Below, one piece after another: positions 34,857 to 44,045 of a DNA stretch of 64,000 bases. Position numbers and translations under genes: made by a program. This DNA is from Spirochaetaceae bacterium (lineage in GTDB: Bacteria; Spirochaetota; Spirochaetia; DSM-27196; PXBQ01). Every line of letters begins with the position of its first letter. The first letter of the stretch is position 1. The stretch covers positions 1 through 64,000 of the forward strand of contig REEC01000192.1 of the NCBI GenBank assembly GCA_007695285.1, written 5' to 3'. The notes under the pieces are model-generated. The model was given only the letters and a program-made list of their open reading frames with translations. It ran no database searches and was not told the DNA's origin.

Positions 34857-36494
34857 TCAATCTCCGGCGGCGTCGTCGGCTCGGTCGAGCCGGTGGTGCC
34901 GGTCTCTCGTGTGGACCCGCGCGACCAAAAAAACCGTTACAAGAATAAGAAACAAAATCGGGACTATGTCGCCGGTCGCCGAGTAAACGGTACGGTGCGA
35001 CGGTGCGTGGACCGGAACCGTTACGTGTAGATACGCGGCGGTAAACATCGGCAACGAGTCGATGGTTCGCCCGTGTGCGTCAAGAACGACGGTGAACCCG
35101 GAGTTTGTCGAACGCACCAGGGTGCGACGTGTCTCGACCGTGCGGAACAGCGCCGCGACGAAGTGTTGATACTGCGCCGAATCGGTGCGCGACCACGAGT
35201 TGTTCGTCAGATTCACGTGCAGATCAGCGCCCGCGTGGTCGAACCGGCGGACGACGTTTGCAAACGCGTCCTCGAAACAGATCGGCGCGGAAAAACTGTA
35301 CTCGTGCCCATCAGCAGAAAAACCGAACAACCGCGATTCGTTGCCCGGCGTCCAGACGCCGAAAATTCCGACGACCGACCGAAAGAACTCACGGACAAAA
35401 CTGAACTCCCAGAACGGGATTTCCTCGGCAAACGGGACGAGCTGTTGTTTACCGTACCACTCGGAGACCGATCCGTCCGGTTTGATCATGATAACCGCGT
35501 TCATGTAGTCGTGGGCGTCCGGCGTGACGCGCCACGGGGCGCCGGTTACGAGCGGTGTCTCGATCTCGCGAAGGAATTGTGTGAACGGATCACGTGCGGG
35601 GAAGCGGCCGAAAAATTCCTGATTCTCGGGATACGGGCGGCGCAGCGACGTTTCACTCCAAACCACGATGTCCGGCCGACCGTGCTCGATGATCGCTTCT
35701 CGTGTAAGGCTCTGGAGTACCAACAGCGATGACTCTTCGTTTCCTGTTTCCCACGAGTCGGTGTTCGGTTGAATCAGAACTGCCGTGAACTCGCCGACGA
35801 TCGGCACCTCCTGGCGAAGCCTAACCATGCCGAACCCCGCGAACGTCACGACGAGCGCAAGAGCCGAAACGATGTACCCGAGCGCGCGTCGTCGTTCTTT
35901 GGGATCCGGGAAGCCGGTGCCCGGAGCGGATATGAACTCGAGAATCGATGCGTTCAGGAATACAACGACAAAGGAAAGTCCCCAAACGCCGAACAGCTCA
36001 CCGGATTGGATCAGAGACTGCACGCTCGATACCGTGTACGCTGCCAAACCCCACGGATACGCGAGGAAACCGCGCGACTTCAGGAGTTCGTACGCCACCC
36101 ACGCCGCCGCGATCAAAACGGGCCGATACGGAAGAACACGATCGCGCGACGACAAAACCGTCGTCAAAGACGCCTTCGGCGACGATATGACCCAGAGGAA
36201 CGGGAAAAAAAGCGCGTTGTACGCAGCGTACCCGACCGTGACTCCCCCGATAGTCCAGACTGAGAACTCTCCAAAGAACATCAGCCAGTAGTTCGAGAGG
36301 AGAGTCGAGACGACGCCGAACACGACACCGACGGTTGCCGCGTGGCGAATCGAGCGAACACGCACAACCGCCAAAAAAACGGGAACCACAGCAATCGGGC
36401 CAATAAGCGGCGATCCAAACGGGAGAAGTTCATTGGGCAAAGAGACCGAGTACAAGAAACCCGAAAAAGCGGCGAGAAGAAGAGAAGTCGACAT
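34857..36494 (-). CDS. lnt: Apolipoprotein N-acyltransferase, copy 2
   Basis: I start at ATG 36492-36494 (MSTSLLLAAFSGFLYS), giving 545 residues; the track ORF adds about 93 residues of upstream non-coding sequence. No clear ribosome site precedes it, and a GTG or TTG a few codons upstream is possible. The protein has the Lnt plan: N-terminal membrane helices, a nitrilase domain, and a final helix. The triad is Glu in WSETSLR, Lys in YGKQQLVPFAEE and Cys in PICFEDAF. Both lnt copies here thus look catalytically competent. A division of labour, such as different lipoprotein or acyl-donor classes, is possible but not shown. Confidence 0.9.
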   Translation of the reverse strand: MSTSLLLAAFSGFLYSVSLPNELLPFGSPLIGPIAVVPVFLAVVRVRSIRHAATVGVVFGVVSTLLSNYWLMFFGEFSVWTIGGVTVGYAAYNALFFPFLWVISSPKASLTTVLSSRDRVLPYRPVLIAAAWVAYELLKSRGFLAYPWGLAAYTVSSVQSLIQSGELFGVWGLSFVVVFLNASILEFISAPGTGFPDPKERRRALGYIVSALALVVTFAGFGMVRLRQEVPIVGEFTAVLIQPNTDSWETGNEESSLLVLQSLTREAIIEHGRPDIVVWSETSLRRPYPENQEFFGRFPARDPFTQFLREIETPLVTGAPWRVTPDAHDYMNAVIMIKPDGSVSEWYGKQQLVPFAEEIPFWEFSFVREFFRSVVGIFGVWTPGNESRLFGFSADGHEYSFSAPICFEDAFANVVRRFDHAGADLHVNLTNNSWSRTDSAQYQHFVAALFRTVETRRTLVRSTNSGFTVVLDAHGRTIDSLPMFTAAYLHVTVPVHAPSHRTVYSATGDIVPILFLILVTVFLVARVHTRDRHHRLDRADDAAGD

Positions 36495-36602
36495 ACCGTG
36501 CAAATGATACACAAAGCGTCGGGTGATGTCACTAACGGAGCCGTCAAAAAGACCCGAGGGGGCGATTTTGCTACAGTTCGGATCAAAGTAAAAAAAAAAG
36601 AC

Positions 36603-36632
36603 TTGAAATTTTTCCATTATATGAGTTAATAT
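36603..36632 (+). promoter_or_regulatory. Promoter of the galactokinase-like operon
   Basis: TTGAAA (36603-36608) and TAATAT (36627-36632) are 18 bp apart. The GGGAGG ribosome site lies at 36662-36667 before the ATG at 36678. Confidence 0.5.
36616..36621 (-). promoter_or_regulatory. Candidate -10 box for lnt copy 2
   Basis: A perfect TATAAT is read on the minus strand at 36621-36616, overlapping the divergent promoter. The matching -35 (TTCCGA at 18 bp) is poor. An A10 tract (36590-36599) lies in the presumed leader between this box and the start codon. Confidence 0.35.
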
Positions 36633-36677
36633 AGGGCCTTCGGAAAATTTCCACCAGGAACGGGAGGCCATAATCTC

Positions 36678-37829
36678 ATGACCGACGTCACGGATATCCA
36701 CCGTAAAGAGCACGGTGATTCCCCAGACGTTGTCGTTTCCGCCCCCGGTGTCGTGAACCTCGTCGGGACTCACACGGAAGAAAGCGGCGGTCTCGTTCTC
36801 ATGTGCGCGCTCGACCGTCGAGTGACGGTTGCTCTCTCAAAAAGGCCCGACACCGGATTGCGGTTTTTCGCGCACGATCTCGGAGAACGGAAACGGACCC
36901 AGATATCCGCGGTGAAGTTTCGGCGCGAAGACAGGTGGGCCAATTACTTGAAAGGCGTCGTGTACGAGATCGCCCGACGCGGATGGACGATTCGCGGTGT
37001 TAATGTCACCGTGACCGGAGATGTTCCAACCGGCATCGGGTTGGGGTCGTCGATCGCGATGTCCGCGGCGTTCGCGTCGGCTATTGCCGAGTTGTTTGAG
37101 CTTGACATGACGTACCCGGATCTGGTCGAGTGCGTGACGAACGTCGAGGGCGGTTTTGTCGGCGGCTGCGCTTCGCCGGCGTCCGTTCATGCGGTGTTTT
37201 TCTCACGGCCGAACGCCGCGTTTCTCTTTGATGCGACGACGTACGAGTACCGTCCTATTCCGGCCGCCTTGAACCACACACGTTTGATCGTTGCGGACGC
37301 GGGAGTGCGGTGCGCGTACGATGAGAATGAGCATAGGCGAAGGCTCGAAGACGGTCGGACGTGCATGCAGGTAATGCAAAAGATCAACCCCCAGTCTAAT
37401 CTGAGAACGTGCGGCTTGAGCGAGCTTGAAGAGCCCGTTCACGGTTTGTCTGAGACATCGAGACGGCGGTGCAAACATATCGTGATGGAAAACGATCTCG
37501 TAAAAAAAGCGATTGTCGCTCTCGAACGCGGTGACCTCGCGACACTCGGGAGAGTCCTGGTCGGATCGCACGCGAGCCTTCGTGATTTATTTGAGGTTTC
37601 GTGCCCCGAACTCGATTGGTTGGTTCGGCATACGTGCGAGACCGATGGTGTATACGGGTCGAGGCTCGCAGGAGCAGGCGCTGCGAGTTCGGTGTTGACC
37701 CTCCTTGACATCGACGCGCTCGCGCGGTACAGAGTTAGGTTGGGAGAGTACGAACGGATCTTCGGGTTTTCAACCTCGATGTACGAGTGCACCTTGGAGT
37801 CCGGAGTACGTGTCCATGAGCGCGTGTGA
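36678..37829 (+). CDS. Galactokinase-like GHMP-fold protein with substituted catalytic residues
   Basis: The 383-residue protein has galactokinase length and the three GHMP motifs. In motif 1 (PGVVNLVGTHTEESGG) the family reads GR-x-N-L-I-G-E-H-T-D, so the catalytic Arg is Val and the sugar-binding Glu and Asp are Thr and Glu. Motif 2 (VPTGIGLGSSIAMSAA) is a normal nucleotide loop. Where galactokinases have VG..CGIMDQF with the catalytic Asp, this protein reads VGGCASPASVHAVFF, so the Asp is Ser. Motif 3 is GSRLAGAGAASSVLTL. ATP binding looks possible, but galactose phosphorylation is doubtful. It may use another substrate or act as a sensor. It heads an operon with surE. Confidence 0.75.
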   Translation: MTDVTDIHRKEHGDSPDVVVSAPGVVNLVGTHTEESGGLVLMCALDRRVTVALSKRPDTGLRFFAHDLGERKRTQISAVKFRREDRWANYLKGVVYEIARRGWTIRGVNVTVTGDVPTGIGLGSSIAMSAAFASAIAELFELDMTYPDLVECVTNVEGGFVGGCASPASVHAVFFSRPNAAFLFDATTYEYRPIPAALNHTRLIVADAGVRCAYDENEHRRRLEDGRTCMQVMQKINPQSNLRTCGLSELEEPVHGLSETSRRRCKHIVMENDLVKKAIVALERGDLATLGRVLVGSHASLRDLFEVSCPELDWLVRHTCETDGVYGSRLAGAGAASSVLTLLDIDALARYRVRLGEYERIFGFSTSMYECTLESGVRVHERV

Positions 37830-37843
37830 ACTGGAGGGGAAGC

Positions 37844-38596
37844 ATGCGGATTTTACTAACCAACGACGATGGGATCGAGAGCGAGGGGATTCGCGCGCTT
37901 CGTGATGTACTCGATCAGGATCACGATGTCTGGGTTTTTGCTCCCGACGGTGAACGCAGCGCGATGTCGCACTATATTACCGTCAAAGGTCCTGTTCGGT
38001 GTTCAAGAGTGGGGCCGAGCGCGACCGCGTGCAGTGGGTCGCCCGCAGATTGTGTTATTCTTGCACATCTTGGAGCCGTGCCGTTTTCACCTGAGATCGT
38101 CATATCGGGGATCAATAGGGGCCCAAACCTGGGGTCGGACATCATCTACTCGGGGACGGCTGCCGCCGCTCGTCAAGCGGCGCTGCAGGGAACCCCGGGA
38201 ATCGCCGTTTCTTTGAACGCGCACGAGGATCCTTTTCACTTCGAGAATGCGGCGGCGTTCGTGAGCGAGCACTTGGCGATGCTCGTCCGGTTGTGGAACG
38301 AACACCACTTTATCAACATCAACATTCCAAACTCGCCGATTCGGCACGATGAAGTTGAGATCACGACGCCGTGCAATCGGCGATACACCGATCGACTGTC
38401 GCGCTTCAATGCCCCGAACGGCGACGAGTATTTTTTTGTTGATGGAGAACCCCTCGCCGGTGATCTACTTCCGGGTACCGATTGGCACGCTGTCCATAGC
38501 GGGGTCGTTTCGATCAGCCCGATTTTCCTCAATCCTGTAAATCACGAGGACGATGAACCGTATCGCTCGGCGTTGTTTTCCCGTGCCGGGGCTTAA
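37844..38596 (+). CDS. surE: 5'/3'-nucleotidase SurE
   Basis: SurE is a metal-dependent phosphatase acting on nucleoside monophosphates and linked to stationary-phase survival. ATG 37844 is preceded by GGAGGGG and gives 250 residues that begin with the canonical MRILLTNDDGIES (Asp-Asp metal site). The second metal motif SGINRGPNLGSDIIYSGTA is intact. The gene begins 14 bases after the galactokinase-like gene and is followed after three bases by a TPR gene, so all are probably co-transcribed. Confidence 0.95.
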   Translation: MRILLTNDDGIESEGIRALRDVLDQDHDVWVFAPDGERSAMSHYITVKGPVRCSRVGPSATACSGSPADCVILAHLGAVPFSPEIVISGINRGPNLGSDIIYSGTAAAARQAALQGTPGIAVSLNAHEDPFHFENAAAFVSEHLAMLVRLWNEHHFININIPNSPIRHDEVEITTPCNRRYTDRLSRFNAPNGDEYFFVDGEPLAGDLLPGTDWHAVHSGVVSISPIFLNPVNHEDDEPYRSALFSRAGA

Positions 38597-38599
38597 CAC

Positions 38600-39259
38600 A
38601 TGAAAGACGCCGTTCGACTTTTAAAGGCCGGAAAGTACACAGAGGCGTTGGCCGCGTTCCTCGTTCTCGATGTCGAAGCGGCGCTGTATCCGGAACTCTC
38701 GTATTACCTTGCGCTGTGTTACACGCATCTTGAGAAGTACGACGAAGCGGTACTGTACCTCGAGCAGGTTGTGATGTCGGATCTTGATTTCGCTCACGTC
38801 TACCAGAGCCGCATGATTCTTGGGTTTATCTACGCGGTCACCGCGCGGTACCGTCTCGCGGAGTTCGAGTTCACACGGCTGCTCGAGGACGGCTACGAGT
38901 CGCCGAAGGTGTACGCCGCGCTCGCGTACGCGATGCACGCGCAACAGAAGGTTGCTCCCGCTATCGCGAACCTCGAGAAGGCGCTTCGGCTTGATCCCGA
39001 CAATGCAAATGCGTTGAACTCGCTCGGGTACATCCTTGCCGACAACGACATCCGGGTGCAGCAAGCGGTCGAGCTCTGTAGCCGTGCGTTGAAGCGGAAA
39101 CCCACCAATCCCGCGTACCTCGACTCGATGGGGTGGGCGCTGTTCAAAGCAGGTAGGAGGTCCGACGCAAAACGATTCCTGAAACGCGCAGCGGAAATTG
39201 CACCGGAAAATGAAGAGATCGAGCGCCACGCGCGCGCTGTCGGACGGGTCGCGGTATGA
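38600..39259 (+). CDS. Tetratricopeptide repeat protein
   Basis: The 219-residue protein has no signal peptide and consists of about five to six tetratricopeptide units. The clearest are LSYYLALCYTHLEKYDEAVLYL and IANLEKALRLDPDNANALNS, with TNPAYLDSMGWALFKAGRRS close to the end. TPRs bind protein partners; the specific partner is unknown. The last four bases overlap the start of the secreted propeller protein (ATGA), so the two are translationally coupled. Confidence 0.85.
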   Translation: MKDAVRLLKAGKYTEALAAFLVLDVEAALYPELSYYLALCYTHLEKYDEAVLYLEQVVMSDLDFAHVYQSRMILGFIYAVTARYRLAEFEFTRLLEDGYESPKVYAALAYAMHAQQKVAPAIANLEKALRLDPDNANALNSLGYILADNDIRVQQAVELCSRALKRKPTNPAYLDSMGWALFKAGRRSDAKRFLKRAAEIAPENEEIERHARAVGRVAV

Positions 39260-41289
39260 GACCGATATTCCTTTTCGTGATCGTATCGACGCAGCTTCTG
39301 ACGGCGCCCTTCGCGGTCGCTCAGAACATCGATATGGAGCGCGTCGAGGCCGACCAGGAATTCCGCCGAGGCGTTCAGTCGTTCAATAACGGATATTATA
39401 GCGACGCGATTCTTTCGTTTACGAGATCGTTGAGCATTAAACCCGACGATCCCCGATACCGGACTTGGTTGGGGCGTGCGTACTATTTTTCGGGGTTCGA
39501 GGACGCGGCGCTCGCGGAGTGGAACGCGGTGGTCGATGCGGGATCGGGTAGCGTTTTACTGGAAAACTTGATCGAAGTCACGACCGTTCGCCGTGGAATT
39601 GGGCCCGAAATGGAAAGGCTCGAACGGTTCGTCGAGACGCACGTGATCAACGGACGGCGGGACGGAACGGTAGTTTTCAGCCGACCGGTGTCGGTTAGAC
39701 CTCGACCCGACGGCTCGGTGTACGTGACGTCGTTCGGTACGCACGACGTCGTACTCCTCGACGCCAACGGCGTCGTGCGCCGTCGGTTGACGGGGGGATT
39801 GGCCGGGTTCGATCGTCCCTTTGATGTGCTCGAAACGGCTGAAGGTGCGCTATTCGTGAGCGAGTTCGGCGCGGACCGAATCGCGCGCGTTCGACCCGAT
39901 GGAAGCAAAATTCTCACGTTCGGGGGCCGTGGAATCGAGGACGGAATGCTTATCGGGCCGCAATACCTCGCTGCCGATGCGGAAGGTTTTGTGTACGTAA
40001 GCGACTGGGGAAATCGCCGCGTTCAGAAGTTCTCCCCTGATGGTGAATTCGTCCTGTCGTTCGGAAGACGCACGCCCTTCTTTGACGGACTCAAAAGGCC
40101 GACCGGAATTGCAGTTCACGGCGAAGAGGTGTACGTCGCCGAGTCGGCCACCGGAGCAATTTACGTGTTCGATACAAGCGGCAACTATCTGCGGGCGATT
40201 CGGGACGTGGGGCTCGACCGCCCGGAGAGTATCACGGCGTTCGGTGATACCGGCCTCGTTGTCTCGGACGGTCTAAACGTGAAACTTGTCGATACCCGGT
40301 TTGAAACCGTAGCGATTCTTGCTGCGCTCGACGGGGGCAGCTCACGTCTGACCTCGGCTGGAGTCGACGCGAACGGGAACCTCGTCGCTGTCGACATCGG
40401 GGCAAGTCGCATTGTGTATCACTCCGAACTCGCGGAAGTTTATACCGGGTATTCGGTACAGATTGGCCGTGTGAACGCCACGGCGTTCCCTCGGATCCTT
40501 GTCGAGTTTTCGGTCCAAACTCGCGCGGGAGCTCCAATTGTCGGTATCGAACGCGAGAATGTGCACGTGACCGAAGACGGGTTCAACGTTGAGAACGTCG
40601 AGTTGGTGTACCGCGGATACGGTGCCGAGCCGACCGAGGTCGTGATTGTCGTCGATCGCTCGTCCGCGGCCCAGAATCGGCGTGAAGAGATCGGTCGAGC
40701 GACCGAAGAGATTGCTCAAGCTCTTGGCGGTGTCGGGCGGATTCGCGTGGTGTCCGCGGGCGCGGACCCCCGCCTCGAAAGCGATCCCGGAGCGCCTGTC
40801 TCGAGTCACGTTAACGCGGCATCGACAGCCGGTGCATTCACACGCACCGCGGCGTTTGACTCCGCCGTGAGATTCGCGACGAACGAGCTTGTCCGGGAGA
40901 CCGCTCGGCGCATGGTGTTCTTTGTCGCCGCCGCTCCTCTGTCCGATGCGGCGTTCGATCGTGTCGGTCTTCAGGAGACAATGCAGTTCCTCCGGGCCAA
41001 CGGAACGGTCTTTTCAGTTGTGAACGTGATGTCGGGCGCGATCTCGCCCGAACTGGAGTACCTGGTGACCGAGACCGGCGGTGTCGTCGCCGACCTGTTC
41101 GACCCGCGTGGAATTGCCCCGCAGATCGGCGGGGTTTTCTCGGCGGCGACCGGCCGGTACGTCGTGCAGTACGACTCGGGCCGGTTCCCGGATTTCGGCC
41201 GCCGGTTTATGCCGGTCGAACTCGAGGTCGTATTGGTTCGCAAGAGCGGCCGGGACGAGGCCGGCTACTTCGCCCCACTCGAGTTTTGA
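39256..41289 (+). CDS. Secreted TPR, NHL-type beta-propeller and vWA-like multidomain protein
   Basis: The 677-residue protein has a signal peptide (about 1-22, ending FAVAQ) and a short TPR segment (about 30-90). A six-bladed NHL-like propeller follows (about 135-400), with repeats such as RPDGSVYVTSFG, GFVYVSDWGNRRVQKFSPDG and GEEVYVAESATG. After a beta-rich linker comes a von Willebrand A-like domain (about 460-670). Its metal site begins VIVVDRSSAAQ, where the usual DxSxS is DxSxA, so metal binding may be altered. It is likely periplasmic or on the outer membrane and used for protein or ligand binding. Confidence 0.75.
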   Translation: MRPIFLFVIVSTQLLTAPFAVAQNIDMERVEADQEFRRGVQSFNNGYYSDAILSFTRSLSIKPDDPRYRTWLGRAYYFSGFEDAALAEWNAVVDAGSGSVLLENLIEVTTVRRGIGPEMERLERFVETHVINGRRDGTVVFSRPVSVRPRPDGSVYVTSFGTHDVVLLDANGVVRRRLTGGLAGFDRPFDVLETAEGALFVSEFGADRIARVRPDGSKILTFGGRGIEDGMLIGPQYLAADAEGFVYVSDWGNRRVQKFSPDGEFVLSFGRRTPFFDGLKRPTGIAVHGEEVYVAESATGAIYVFDTSGNYLRAIRDVGLDRPESITAFGDTGLVVSDGLNVKLVDTRFETVAILAALDGGSSRLTSAGVDANGNLVAVDIGASRIVYHSELAEVYTGYSVQIGRVNATAFPRILVEFSVQTRAGAPIVGIERENVHVTEDGFNVENVELVYRGYGAEPTEVVIVVDRSSAAQNRREEIGRATEEIAQALGGVGRIRVVSAGADPRLESDPGAPVSSHVNAASTAGAFTRTAAFDSAVRFATNELVRETARRMVFFVAAAPLSDAAFDRVGLQETMQFLRANGTVFSVVNVMSGAISPELEYLVTETGGVVADLFDPRGIAPQIGGVFSAATGRYVVQYDSGRFPDFGRRFMPVELEVVLVRKSGRDEAGYFAPLEF

Positions 41290-41371
41290 GGTGCGCCGAT
41301 GGTAGCGGGTTTCCGCACGGATCGGTTTTTTTTGACGGCGTTTTTGTGTATATTATTTGCCGGGGGATGCG

Positions 41372-41686
41372 ATGGCCGACCGAGTACCATCCGGTAACGA
41401 AGAAATTCTGGAAAAAAACCGGGACGAAACGAAAGAGCCGGAGATGTACCGCGTGGTACTTCACAACGATGACTACACAACTATGGAGTTTGTCGTTGAA
41501 GTTCTCATGCGCGTGTTCAAGAAGCCGATCATCGAAGCAACCAAAATTATGTTCGATGTTCACAAAAAAGGGCGGGGCCAGGTGGGCGTCTTCACGTACG
41601 ACATAGCGACGACAAAGGCGCACCAGGTCAGGCGTCTTGCCGCCGAACGGGAGTTCCCGCTGAAATGTACCGTCGAGAGTGTTTGA
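41372..41686 (+). CDS. clpS: ATP-dependent Clp protease adaptor ClpS
   Basis: ClpS delivers proteins with N-degron residues to ClpAP. ATG 41372 (MADRVPSG) is preceded by GGGGGATG and gives 104 residues. The track's TTG 15 bases upstream overlaps that ribosome site. Conserved parts are YRVVLHNDDYTTMEFVVEVL, with the Asn-Asp-Asp that binds the N-terminal residue, and a C-terminal AEREFPLKCTVE. clpA and aat follow, so the whole N-end-rule recognition set apart from ClpP lies in one cluster. Confidence 0.96.
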   Translation: MADRVPSGNEEILEKNRDETKEPEMYRVVLHNDDYTTMEFVVEVLMRVFKKPIIEATKIMFDVHKKGRGQVGVFTYDIATTKAHQVRRLAAEREFPLKCTVESV

Positions 41687-41738
41687 GTCGGGGGAATCGA
41701 GACAACCACGGGCTACGTGTCCAACAGGATTATCCGGT

Positions 41739-44045
41739 ATGATGAAGATCAATAAAGAAGTCGAGGCGGTGTTAAACGCCGCGTACCAAGAGGCAAAACA
41801 GCGAAGCCACGAGTTCATCACTCCCGAGCACGTGCTGTACGCCGCGTTGCATTTCGAGTATCCACGCGATGTAATTTCCGAGTGTGGAGGCGAACCCGAC
41901 GAGATCCGAACCGAAATCGATCGCCACCTCAACGAACACGTACCAACGGTGAAAGGTTCCGAGCCGTTGCGTTCGATCGGTTTCCAAAACATCATCCAAC
42001 GCGCAATCACGCACACCGAGGTCGCCGCGAAAGAGGAAGTGGACCTCGGCGATGTCCTTGTCTCGATTTACGACGAGGAGCGTTCATTCGGAGCGTACTT
42101 CCTCAAAAAAGCCGGCATCCGACGGATTGACCTTCTCGAGATCGTGTCGCATGGATTCCCCGATTCGATGGGTGGCGAGGAGTCGGACGGGCCGTTCGAG
42201 GAGTCGATGAGCCGTCGTGCCGGAGTCGAAGACGATGCGGAGGCCGGCGCGGCAGGCAAAAAAAAGAAAGATCCTCTGTCTCAGTTCACGACCGAACTCA
42301 CCGAGCTCGCACGCGACGGCAAGCTTGAGCCGCTGATCGGACGTGAGGACATTCTCGAGCGAACCATTCAGGTCCTCTGTCGTCGACTGAAGAACAATCC
42401 CGTTCATCTCGGCGATCCCGGGGTCGGAAAGACCGCGATCACCGAAGGACTCGCGCAGCGGATCGCCGACGAGAACGTTCCGGACTTGCTCGCGGGGTAC
42501 CGGATTTTTTCACTCGACATGGGTTCTTTGCTCGCGGGAACGAGGTTCCGGGGCGACTTTGAGGAACGTGTAAAACTCGTCGTGAAAGAGCTTCAAAAGC
42601 AGGACAAGGTTATCCTGTTCATCGATGAGATTCATACTCTCGTCGGGGCCGGCGCGGTATCGGGCGGCTCGATGGACGCGTCCAATCTGCTGAAGCCCGC
42701 ACTAACGTCGGGCAAACTCCGATGCATCGGTTCTACGACGTTCGAAGAGTATAAGCGGTACTTCGAAAAAGATCGCGCGTTGTCGCGACGGTTTCAGAAA
42801 ATCGACGTTCTTGAGCCGACAGAGGACGAGACCGTGGATATTTTGATGGGCTTGAAGGCGAAGTACGAAGAGTTTCACAATGTCACGTACACCGACGAGG
42901 CGTTGCGTGCGGCGGTTCACCTCTCGGCCCAGTATATCAACGACCGATATCTACCGGACAAGGCGATCGATGTGATCGACGAGTGCGGCGCGTACGCGCG
43001 TATCCGGTCGTTCACGTTGGGCGAGAACGGTGAAGAGACGGAAAATGACGCGACCGTTATCGGCGAAGCGGAAATCGAGAGCGTCGTCGCGAAAATAGCA
43101 AAAATCCCCGAGAAGAGTGTCAATGTGTCGGAGAAGGATCGGCTCAAGAGCCTCGATCCGGATCTGCGAGCCGTCGTCTTTGGCCAGAACGAGGCAATCG
43201 ACGCGGTCGTTCAGGCGGTTAAACGATCGCGCGCCGGGTTCAGAAACCCCAACAAACCCGTCGCGAGTTTCTTGTTCGTCGGACCAACCGGTGTCGGAAA
43301 GACCGAACTTGCGCGGCAACTCGCGCAGACTCTCGGGGTCGGGATACATCGTTTCGATATGAGCGAGTACCAGGAAAAACACACTGTTTCACGGCTTATC
43401 GGCTCACCCCCGGGGTACGTCGGATACGAGGAGGGTGGTCTGCTCGTCGACGCGATCCGGAAGACTCCACACGCGGTATTGCTGCTCGATGAAATCGAAA
43501 AAGCCCATCCGGACGTTTTTAACGTTTTGCTGCAGATGATGGATTATGCCACCGTAACCGACAATACCGGGAAAAAGGCGGATTTCCGCAACGTTATTAT
43601 CATCATGACGTCGAATGCGGGTGCGCGTGAGATTGGAAAACCGATGATCGGGTTCGGGTCGCGCGTTGTTACAAACGAAGCGGTCGGAGACGCGGTCGAG
43701 CGGTACTTCTCTCCGGAATTCCGTAACCGTCTCGACAAGGTTGTGATCTTCCATCGGCTCGACGAGCACGTGATCGAAGAAATCGTTCGGAAGGAAATTG
43801 CCGAGTTTGCGGTGCAGCTCACCGAGAAGAACGTCACGCTCGAGGTGACCGACGAATGTGTGCGATGGCTCGCTCATAACGGTTACTCCGAAGAGTTTGG
43901 CGCGCGAAACATATCTCGGCTCGTCGAAGACAAGATCAAGTCGTATTTCGTCGATGCGGTGTTGTTCGGTGATTTTCAGGATGGAGGTCGTGCGATCGTC
44001 ACTATAGAAGACGACGCAGTGGTAATCCGCCCCGACGATGCCTAA
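41739..44045 (+). CDS. clpA: ATP-dependent Clp protease ATP-binding subunit ClpA
   Basis: ClpA is the AAA+ unfoldase of ClpAP. ATG 41739 (a second ATG follows directly) gives 768 residues; the track form adds 20 upstream residues. The N-domain (about 1-145, [29 protein letters not shown]) is the ClpS docking site. Module D1 has [14 protein letters not shown] and [16 protein letters not shown]2 has [16 protein letters not shown] and [15 protein letters not shown]. There is no ClpB-type middle domain, and the length matches Escherichia coli ClpA (758). The end overlaps aat by eight bases. Confidence 0.97.
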   Translation: MMKINKEVEAVLNAAYQEAKQRSHEFITPEHVLYAALHFEYPRDVISECGGEPDEIRTEIDRHLNEHVPTVKGSEPLRSIGFQNIIQRAITHTEVAAKEEVDLGDVLVSIYDEERSFGAYFLKKAGIRRIDLLEIVSHGFPDSMGGEESDGPFEESMSRRAGVEDDAEAGAAGKKKKDPLSQFTTELTELARDGKLEPLIGREDILERTIQVLCRRLKNNPVHLGDPGVGKTAITEGLAQRIADENVPDLLAGYRIFSLDMGSLLAGTRFRGDFEERVKLVVKELQKQDKVILFIDEIHTLVGAGAVSGGSMDASNLLKPALTSGKLRCIGSTTFEEYKRYFEKDRALSRRFQKIDVLEPTEDETVDILMGLKAKYEEFHNVTYTDEALRAAVHLSAQYINDRYLPDKAIDVIDECGAYARIRSFTLGENGEETENDATVIGEAEIESVVAKIAKIPEKSVNVSEKDRLKSLDPDLRAVVFGQNEAIDAVVQAVKRSRAGFRNPNKPVASFLFVGPTGVGKTELARQLAQTLGVGIHRFDMSEYQEKHTVSRLIGSPPGYVGYEEGGLLVDAIRKTPHAVLLLDEIEKAHPDVFNVLLQMMDYATVTDNTGKKADFRNVIIIMTSNAGAREIGKPMIGFGSRVVTNEAVGDAVERYFSPEFRNRLDKVVIFHRLDEHVIEEIVRKEIAEFAVQLTEKNVTLEVTDECVRWLAHNGYSEEFGARNISRLVEDKIKSYFVDAVLFGDFQDGGRAIVTIEDDAVVIRPDDA

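Noticed and set aside
36342-36629. 95-aa plus-strand ORF rich in Lys, Arg and Asn near the second lnt start
   Set aside because: It lies mostly antisense to the lnt coding sequence, has no ribosome site or recognisable family, and its composition is that of a frame shadow.
41327-41356. Promoter before clpS (TTGACG and TATTAT)
   Set aside because: The spacing is only 13 bp, and a box at the right distance is just a T-run, so I did not annotate it.
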